From Hypsibius dujardini (Eukaryota > Tardigrada > Eutardigrada > Parachela > Hypsibiidae), in contig LRSR01012992.1 of the NCBI GenBank assembly GCA_001579985.1, positions 1 to 31,410 of the forward strand: 31,410 bases of DNA, given 5' to 3'. The notes beneath the pieces were generated by a model. That model had not been told where the DNA came from and searched no databases. It saw only the letters and a program-made list of their open reading frames with translations. The position numbers and the translations under genes are program-made. This document shows positions 21,301 to 28,620 of the stretch, piece by piece. Each line of letters begins with the position of its first letter. Position 1 is the stretch's first letter.

Positions 21301-24300
21301 TAATAACACTTTGCGATCTTAACCGAAACGTGTAAACTTCTGATAAAGAGGCAGGGGTTTCAAATCGAGCATGTTTTGAAAACTTCGAAGTGAAATTGTG
21401 CACGTGGGAATTAATTAAAAACTGAGTACCATTAAGTTATTTAACCTCTGTAGTTGCGATTGGAAAGATGGGGTGTTTGCTAATTAATTCTGTTCTACGG
21501 TTTAGACGAAAATAAAACTTTACCAGGCCTACCGGTAAATTGAAGAAGGTTGTGTTAATCAGGTTGCAGGGAACCATTACGATTCACATAATACAGCGAT
21601 AAATATTTAAGTAGGCCGATTCCATACTAACTGATGCATTGCCTAAAGTATGTTTTCTTCGGCAGTGCTGTGTCCTCTTTTATATCCGACAATCGGAGAT
21701 TTTGCTCGAGCTGAGATTAATCCTTGATAACCCAGCCCAAATTGAACCAACCCAAGCAAAGCCTTCGACACTAATTTTATCGTTTAATGGGATGAGAATG
21801 TGTTTGAACTTTTATCGTTCAATCGGAGAATAACACGTTAAGAAAATTACATAAACGCTGTTTGTCTGTTCTTCAGAGGATAACAGTCTTGTGATTTCTT
21901 GGTATGCTAAACCGGAAAATGGAAGCGTTTCTTGTTCGTGCTGAAAGGCACGTGATAACGTTCTTTAATTGTAGCGGTGCAAGGCCTGCTCAAGGTGGCC
22001 GCTATCCGACGATGATGACCGTTATTCCTGGTACCGTTTGGGACGCCGGCGTATCCCTCGTTGCACTTTTGGATCATGTCAAGTGGCACTCGGTCGCGTT
22101 AATCCTAGACTTAAATTCTGGCTCCGCGGACGCAGGCAGGATTCAAGGTCGCTCGACGAGTCTACTGACTGCTCTCCATAAACGTTCTCGCGGTATTGAC
22201 TTTATGTTCGTGAGAATGGACTCAACCGTAGAGGAGAAGCCGCAGACATTCATCTTGGCTCTATACAGAGCAGCAAACCATTCACGAAGTAACGAAAAAG
22301 CACACACTCATTCCTTGCAGAACATTCTAAAACTAAATTTAACGGGATGAATGTATTTAGAAATCATGCTTTCAGCAATGTTTTCTAAGACATATATTAC
22401 AACAGACAATTGCGAAAACGTTTTTAATGAGCGTTTCAGCAAATTTTGTAGTGCTGTAAAAAATGTTTGAAAGACTAACTTCTAGATAATTCCCTTCAAA
22501 GTATTGCTGAACACTAATCATGACGATGACGATGACGAATTTTGGTTATACATTGTTTTTTTTGCTGTTTCTTTCACAGTCATCATATGCGAAACCTTGC
22601 ATCAACCGCTGCGACAACTGGTACCCGCACACCTTCAGTGCTTCCTTTAGTTTCACTGTAATTTTATTTCCATATTTTCGTCCAGGCCACCGCTTACGAT
22701 CTCGACATGACGACTAGAAATGAATACGTATGTTCCGTCTCAGTGGTTGCCTAACGATCTCAGATGGGGGAGTATTCTATGCGTATTTTTTGCTGGGGGG
22801 GGGGGGGTACTGTCCAAAACATTCGACAGTCAACACGCCACTTCATAGGCGTCATTAACAGGCAGTGGCACATTGAGCCTTAGGCCGATAATCCCCCCCC
22901 CGTGACGCACAAAACAAAAAGGCGAAAAGTTGCTACTGCCCGGACTCAAACCGGCGACTTATCTCCTTCTAAAGCGGGTGTCATGCCCGTGGACCACAGC
23001 ATCGATACTAAATACAGTCCAAGTTTTTTACTTTCGCTTCGTTTAGCGTGATAAACGCCCTTCGGTGGCCACATTTCTGTAGACATTTTGTGTGATTAAG
23101 GTTCCCCCCCCCCGGACGTGCCGTTTTTTCACGCCGACCTCAGTCCGCTGCTGCCAGTAGACTACTTCTGAAACTTATGTTTATTGTCAAATAGGTCTTT
23201 CTTTATGTTTACATCTTACAAATTCCCACTGAACGTCCGGCTGAGTGGCACGAAAACGACCAGCTTGATAAGGTACAACTGTATTTTCTCATAATAAATA
23301 CTGTACTGTTGAACTCGTTGATTTTCGCACGTGTGATAGAAGGTGAAAGCTGTCTTTGGGAGCACCCTAGTTATTCGAACGGGAGAGCCTAAATGGGAGG
23401 AGATTGACGGCATCATGGAACGGATCATCCGTCGGGGAAGTGAAATGTTTAACGAAACATATGACAAGGCCAATAAGGTAAGGTGATACCTTTATATGAA
23501 TTGCAGGGCAATATATAACCTTATCGTTTTTGTAAGGCTGCTAGTAAATAATTATCTTACGTTGATTGAAGTTCAATGAATTCGCCGTCGGATGCTATGG
23601 GTCGGTTGAGCTTCTCATCAGCACCTTGAACAACACTTATCTCGCTGGAGGAAGCACCAAACTAAATTCCCCGGCAGAGTTTCTTCGCAGTCTGAAAAAC
23701 AGAACAATTCAGTTGACTTTCGAGCGGTACGTTTTCCTACCCGACGGCACCAGAGCCCCAAATATGGTGCTGCAAAGATTCGATACTGCATCAGCCAGAT
23801 TTCAAGTTCGTCTACAAACGTCAAGTTCCCCCAAACGACGACACGCCTAACGGAAACTTAAATCTTGCTTGAATTTAATCCTGAGTAGAAAAATGTTAAT
23901 CAAGGAAATAGAATCTCGTGTTCAGTCATTTGACTCTATAGCTTCTGACACTGAGAACCAAATTATGTCACTCAGCCTTGAGCGATGGTCATTATTGGTT
24001 AAAAGGGATACCACACTGAAGCAAGACACATTACAATTAACCGTCAAAATCACAGAACTACAAAAACGCGCTGCTTTTTTAGGATAATACCCTTACTACG
24101 CCCGCCCCCTTGGGTAACCTGTCGCAAGAGCAAATTTGGGGAACACAGTTACCACCGGACCGGCCCCGATGTGGGATACTAGGCGAGAGATGTACAGCAG
24201 ATCCATTATCTGCTAGTACAATCGCCGTTTCCGCCGGGCTGGTTGCAGTCATCACAATTTCTAGCTCCATGTTCTATATGCGGTAAAACTCGAATTTTAT

Positions 24301-24414
24301 TCTAGCTCCGTGACGATCACATAAATATCTACCGCAAAATACAAAACAATAAGCGACCAAACGCTTCTCTTTTTATTCCTTTTAGGCACTACATTCGCGG
24401 TACGCAGGAGCAAA
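18368..24414 (+). CDS. Natriuretic-peptide-receptor/receptor-guanylyl-cyclase-like ectodomain, paralog 1; two splice donors defective
   Basis: By comparison with paralog 2, its exons are 18368(or 18389)-18749, 21667-21711, 21877-21901, 21975-22288, 22580-22620, 22686-22727, 23195-23272, 23343-23477, 23572-about 23805, 24083-24282 and 24386-about 24414; phases agree throughout. Exon 1 has a signal peptide ending near CYG, then LHLITTTSTL. Exon 4 carries GGRYPTMMTV and a DHVKW-type strand. Exon 7 begins VFLYVYILQIP after NEY. Exon 10 has PPDRPRCGILGERC followed by one membrane helix (IAVSAGLVAVITISSSMF). This is the periplasmic-binding-type ligand domain (ANF_receptor) plus juxtamembrane cysteines of receptor guanylyl cyclases. 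The donor after exon 1 reads G|ATAAGC and that after exon 2 reads G|CTGAGA, where paralog 2 has GTGAGC and GTGAAG, so normal transcripts from exon 1 are unlikely. No kinase-homology or cyclase exons were found downstream. It may be a pseudogene, or use another first exon. Confidence 0.65.
18950..19195 (-). other. Protein-like 81-codon frame antisense within receptor intron 1
   Basis: Starts MDDLNNFQKYFFDSLGEL, with a balanced, non-repetitive composition until about residue 65. It lies in the 2.9-kb intron 1 of receptor paralog 1 on the opposite strand. No domain, splice context or homolog is recognised; it may be a fragment of an intron-nested gene or chance. Confidence 0.2.
19989..20017. repeat. 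Pentanucleotide microsatellite (TTCAG)n
   Basis: About five perfect copies of ttcag, then a degenerate one, in intron 1 of receptor paralog 1, about 140 nt before the transposon. Confidence 0.9.
20158..21450 (+). mobile_element. Degenerate Tc1/mariner-type DNA transposon with TIRs and TA target duplication
   Basis: The element is 1,293 bp long. The left end cagaggttaaacaacttgat, continuing ggtgcttag (20158-20186), matches the reverse complement of the right end (21422-21450), with about 4 differences in 29 bp. It is flanked on both sides by TA (20156-20157 and 21451-21452), the standard target duplication of the superfamily. It lies in intron 1 of receptor paralog 1, in the same orientation as the gene. 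Confidence 0.92.
20294..21322 (+). pseudogene. Mariner-type transposase, inactivated by frameshifts and stops
   Basis: The N-terminal helix-turn-helix part (GRKLDLGLRESILTL and following) is open until an A8 run at 20661-20668, where the frame changes. The next segment reaches the first catalytic block ITIDEA and a TGA at 20787 where the family has Trp (DEAW). A second TGA follows before KFWKE, and another frame change occurs near 20960-20970. The last 118 codons are open and contain HHDSAPAH (second Asp) and NSPDLAPMDF (third Asp). I count 32 residues between these two Asp residues, slightly short of the usual D34D. The protein is not functional; the element could only be mobilised by a transposase supplied elsewhere. 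Confidence 0.88.
22795..22807. repeat. Poly(G) tract, 13 nt
   Basis: The longest of about ten C or G homopolymer tracts of 7-13 nt in this window; it lies in intron 6 of receptor paralog 1. Confidence 0.9.
22932..23003 (-). other. tRNA-like sequence, degenerate
   Basis: On the minus strand the ends gatgctg and cagtagc pair in 6 of 7 positions. A T-arm ccgg-tttgagt-ccgg has a good internal B-box-like ggtttgagtcc, and a D-arm-like gtc...gac contains GGG. The anticodon stem does not form. It is best read as a tRNA pseudogene or the head of a SINE, inside receptor intron 6. Confidence 0.3.
23869..24087 (+). other. Helical, coiled-coil-like 72-codon frame in receptor intron 9
   Basis: Lies between the exon ending at about 23805 and the membrane exon at 24083, and overlaps the splice acceptor by a few bases. 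The residues (for example KEIESRVQSFDSIASDTENQ) have heptad-like hydrophobic spacing and look more protein-like than chance. It is not in the phase needed to join its neighbours, so it is not part of the receptor model. Origin unknown. Confidence 0.2.
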
Positions 24415-25790
24415 GTCAGTATGGTCTATTGGATTGCCTGTACCTAACCGCTTGAATATTTTGCTTGCATAACGGTTGCGAGGGAAACGTTAGTCGTATT
24501 GCTCGTAGCGGCATGATATCGTTCACAGTGCCGGGGTGGAGAGAGCGTCGATGCGCTTGAACCACCGCTTGGCAACTCCGTATCAGGAAAATTTCGCTTT
24601 CTGCCAAAAATAAGAGTAAATTTATTGTCTCAATTCCCGTATTTGGAAGCAATTACAAATACCACTAAACGCTTCATGTGCACGATAAATTACCTTCAAT
24701 GTGGTTGTGGCGTTGAGTGGGTGGAAAGAGTAGCGAATTTCCGGAAAGCCCGGGCAGATCGGCAAGTTGAAGGTGAGCGTACGAAAGATCTTCTTTGTCG
24801 TCGTCTTCAAAGAACATGTACTGCAAAATAAACATTTACATCCGGTTGCTTGCCTGCCTTTTGCATCAATTCAGAGGCGTAACGAGGCACTGAGGCAACT
24901 GACCCAAACAAATTAATTCAATCGGTTGATGGGGGGGGGGGCAGTCTATTTTGTTGATTCGAGTAGGGGCAGCTTTTTCACAAGCGAAATTGAAAGTCCA
25001 AAGTGCCCCTTGAGTTTTGGTGAAACTTCAAAGCTTAGAATACACTGGAAGATTCCCTTTGCCATGATTTTCACTATAAAAATGGCGATTTATCGAAATG
25101 GAATAAATATAATTATATTAACACTATTCCATCTTAAACACAATTCGAATCGACAGCCATCAGCCAAACATTTTTATGACATCAGGGGGCGGAGCTGCAT
25201 GCTAACTTTGGAGAGATTCGCTGGAATTTTCGGGCATGATTTCAATCTGCTCATAACTCCGCCCCCTTACATAAAAAAACTATAGGGTTAATGCCAATTG
25301 ATTTAAAATTAAATTTGGGATGAGGCATTATCAAAATAAACGTTTTTACGTGAAGATCAAGGAAAATGGAATCTTCCAGTGTTTTCCCAACTCTGAAAAG
25401 TTAACAAAATTGAGTTTATAATTAATTACCGATGAGATAAATTCTATAAATCATCACTAATATTGTACTAATTAAAAAATTAAGCTGAAGCGTTCTGCGT
25501 TCCATCTATGAAAATCATCCCAAGTCCATGGGACAGAATAGGAAAGATTTAATAGCGGTTTTGTTTAGGGGTACCGACCGCGCCATCCACTTCCACACAC
25601 ACACAGTAATTCCTTAATTGTACCTAAAATATCCACTACCCTAGAGTTAAGTCAGCAATATGGCAGTATGATCAAGTTATATCTCTGCAATTCGCATCCA
25701 GGTCGATCATCCAGGTCGATGCGTTCACCCTAAGTCAAGTTCTTAATTAGGTACCCTGGAATAGACCGGTACGGAATAAATAATCTCACC
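24415..25790. other. Region after the last receptor-1 exon; no cyclase domain found
   Basis: All frames were read for kinase-homology and cyclase signatures expected downstream of the membrane helix, and none was seen. Overlapping frames at 24416-24831 on both strands are unassigned. A G11 tract lies at 24931-24941 and a small inverted repeat at 25171-25277. The remainder is AT-rich. Confidence 0.35.
25171..25277. repeat. Small inverted repeat with arms containing agggggcggag
   Basis: The left arm tttttatgacatcagggggc (continuing ggagc) and right arm (gctcataactccgccccctt and following, 25248-25277) are imperfect reverse complements with an exact 11-bp core, about 50 nt apart. The right arm recurs at 2805-2821. 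Confidence 0.6.
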
Positions 25791-25794
25791 AGAT

Positions 25795-25912
25795 GGTGCA
25801 TTCTTGGAGTACTCGTTTTTTTGCTTCTGATATTTCGCCGAAAATGTAGACGAAAAAAAGGAGAAGAAATCATCGTATACGATTCAAAACTGTTCACAAA
25901 ATGGAATTAAAT
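25795..25912 (+). other. Possible membrane-segment exon of unknown gene
   Basis: After a CTCACCAG acceptor-like site, one frame reads WCILGVLVFLLLIF followed by a basic RRKCRRKK and an acidic/tyrosine stretch, then stops at 25912. This is the composition of a membrane helix with a cytoplasmic stop-transfer signal. Its entry phase does not fit the end of receptor paralog 1 (24414), so the link to that gene is unproven. Part of an alternative tail or of a decayed third receptor copy is possible. Confidence 0.25.
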
Positions 25913-26657
25913 AAGTGACGCAAAATAAGAATTTGCAACATCATACAATAACTACTCCAAGTCCAGTCCACTGGATGACGATATTTATCAACCAGATCCG
26001 TCGATGGCAACCCGGAACTTTGCGACAACTTGAAAAGGCAGTGGCCGGCAGGCTACACCACCTGTGCCAGTGCCAGGCAATTTATCGGGTTTCTGTAGCT
26101 CGAACATATGCAGGAGGTTTGCGAAAAAGAGGAGCATATTAACGCGCGCCAATGACTCTTAACACAGGACCGCCTGCCTGAATGAAGTACGTAGACAAAA
26201 TATATACAATAGTTTCGATGGAGAACTTACCCATGAGATTGTTGTTTATGGGCGTATTGAATTGATTGAAGACTGTGTCTCCAACATGAGGCTCAAAATA
26301 TTTATTTACGGGTCAAACTAAACGGGAGTTTGAATTTAGATTGTTTCGTTATGTTTTAGTATAATTTAAAAGCACACTCCATGTTACCAAGCACTTATGA
26401 ATTAAAATAAATCGTAACAAAAATCAAAGTATAGAAAATGGAACAACATTATAACATTTACAGTGTTGAATCGAAAGGCAAAGGGGTGGTAAAACATTCG
26501 ATTTTGCTTGGGTGTCCGGGGCCGCCCAATTTCTGAGGGCAGCGGCCCGGTCGGCCCAACGGTCAATCCACCACTGACCACTAATACTTCTAGACGTCCC
26601 CCCCCCGCGACTAAAATTATTAGGGAGGGGGCAATTTTAGGAATTGTATATGTTGTA

Positions 26658-27037
26658 AAGCATGACACCGCCTGACTTTTAAGACGCGGTTGCGGAAAAA
26701 CAAGCCTCATATTTTACGCGGCGCGGTATCAGGCGGCATTCACAGATCTACATTTCACGCGGGAAGAGGCAGCATCGGCCGATATTCGGAGCGGCGCGGC
26801 ACGAGGCGGCAAAATAACTTATCTAATTACTGTAGAAACTCAAAAATATAGATCTGTAACAGCAGTGAGTGATAAAGAATTCTGATTAAGCAACAATAAA
26901 CGATATCCTCATCCAAATAGACTAGATAATAATAATGGACGAAAATATAAAGTTCTCACTAAAAGCGGAGTGGCGCGGCGCGGCAATCGTGCGGCAAAAA
27001 ATCGTAGTTTCTAAAGCGGTGCGGCTGTCATGCTTTA
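26658..27037. mobile_element. GC-rich TIR element with 10-bp direct repeat at its ends
   Basis: The ends aagcatgaca and tgtcatgctt are exact reverse complements, and similarity continues inward through ccgc/gcgg clusters. Immediately outside lies the direct repeat atatgttgta (26648-26657 and 27038-27047), which looks like a 9-10 bp target duplication as made by Mutator-like transposases. The interior has several gcggcgcgg-type motifs standing out from an AT-rich background, and no transposase. Confidence 0.75.
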
Positions 27038-27267
27038 ATATGTTGTAGCTAGTCATCACCCCTCTAGTCGGCTTGACATTACCTCCGAACCAACCTCAAT
27101 CCGCGATTAATTTACGGATCCATTCATTCGATCTTGAAGCCGATTCAGACGTGAGTTTACTTATCTACAGAAAACGGCAAAAAATGAGGATGACTAGAAT
27201 TTCGGAAATTATTAACAAGAGTGCGGTCGTCAACGTTTGCAATCAGTTAATGAAAATGTATCAAAAA

Positions 27268-27313
27268 AGAATCGCTAACCAGAGGCCTATACGAGCCTCT
27301 GGTTAGCGATTCT
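27268..27313. repeat. Perfect 19-bp hairpin, 8-nt loop
   Basis: agaatcgctaaccagaggc (27268-27286) and its exact reverse complement (27295-27313) surround the loop ctatacga. A terminator-like U-run does not follow. It lies at the end of a 77-codon open frame (27073-27306). Confidence 0.9.
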
Positions 27314-27423
27314 GTTGACGGTATGTTCGGCAGTCGGTGCATGTGGCCATCAACTTGTGGACGGTAGACCGATGTGCCAAATGATGGGTCCGACGGTGTA
27401 CCGGCCGTAGATGCGGCTCCGCG

Positions 27424-27880
27424 TAACCAGGACCCCTAATGGTAGGGCCAGGGGTGGGCAAAAAGCGGCATAATGCATTTTTTTCAAAATTAAACACAAA
27501 CTCCGGCCTTGTTCCTCATCCTTTTGGAACTTGTGGGGATGTGGGGGTCAAAACGTTTTCAGAAGCATACGTTTTTCGATAAAATTTGACGTTTGTTGGG
27601 GCCCAATATCAGCGTCCTATTACTGAATTCAAATGCGAGGTTCAATGCATTCAGGAAGGCATTATATTTCATTTAGAAACTGATGTTTTTGAAAATTCTT
27701 TGAAATCTCAGTGGCCTTGGAAATCAAACTCCCAGACTCCCACAGGTCTCAAAATAATCAGGGACAATAGGCCGAACTTTGGTTAAATCTTTAAAAAAAT
27801 TCATTTGGCCCTCCCCCCCCCCCGTGACCCTACCATGAGGGGTCCTGGTTCCGACTTGTAAGGACCCTCAATGAGCTTCT
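27424..27880. mobile_element. MITE family 1, longer copy with one truncated end
   Basis: The left end aaccaggacccctaatggt and the right end (about 27831-27860) are near-perfect reverse complements. Beyond it the right side continues with ccgacttgtaaggaccctca, the outer TIR seen in the intron copies, which is missing on the left. The internal cagggacaataggccgaac matches the 14651 copy. The right half carries a C11 tract. Confidence 0.75.
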
Positions 27881-28225
27881 GCGCCGATCCAACTCAACCA
27901 AAATATTTGTCGAGTCCCGAGCACTCAAACAGACGTTTCATCCGGGCGGCATGCTCGCAGTTGTAATCTGGACACGCCTTATGTAGAACTTGGGCATCAA
28001 ACAACTTGTATCTTTTTTCGTGGCTTTGTCAATTTTCTAGCGCAAGTAAAACGGGCTACCAGTACGGCCTAACTTCTAAGAAATGGTCTTATGCCTGCTG
28101 TTGTATAAGTGTCTTCCGTGGACAGTCGATGCGATAAAAAATTTGGCCAATTAGGATGTCGCTCTTTGTGATCGGATTTTTTTGGGATGTGTGAAGGTGT
28201 GATGAGTCGTCCCTGGAAGATGTCG

Positions 28226-28494
28226 GCGCGTCTATTTAACATCCGTCACTACCGACGGCTCCAGCCTCCGTCGTTTCCGCGGACGTACCTTCCTACGTCA
28301 CGAAGTACACGTCAGGACACACATGCGCAGAAGGCTCTGTAGAGGCCCTATACGGGTACGAGTGTAAATATAACTCAATAAGACTTCCACCGAACGTAGA
28401 AGCGCACCCTTCAGACTTTTACTACACAATTGACATCCTTTTCCCGTTTGGAAATGGAAACGTACCCCGTTTTGATCTATCCCTACGGCCCCGG
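28226..28494 (+). other. Candidate secreted-protein exon of unknown gene
   Basis: One frame is open from after a TAA at about 28236 to a strong donor-like CGG|GTGAGT at 28493-28500. It reads like an extracellular domain: HTCAEGSVEALYGYECKYNS, then a proline/aromatic-rich stretch ending RFDLSLRPR, with two cysteines. No ATG opens it, so an acceptor such as GGCTCCAG at 28255-28262 would be needed. It lies just before receptor paralog 2 but that gene has its own signal-peptide exon, so the parent gene is unclear. Confidence 0.3.
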
Positions 28495-28620
28495 GTGAGT
28501 TTCTCCTCTTCCGTTGAAGGTAGACACATGAAAGACCTTCACGGTCCCCGATATAGCAGTTACTTACTGGACTCTGCAAGTCATAACTGCCGAATCAGAT
28601 CATCGCTAAAGAGAGGGACA

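Noticed and set aside
20158-21450. Active autonomous mariner transposon
   Set aside because: The transposase has at least two frame changes and two in-frame stops, although TIRs and TA duplication are intact.
23216-23473. 85-codon minus-strand frame opposite receptor exons 7-8
   Set aside because: It is a shadow of two plus-strand exons that keep phase and family motifs.
24416-24831. Overlapping frames on both strands as receptor kinase-homology exons
   Set aside because: None contains kinase-homology motifs or fits the phase after 24414.
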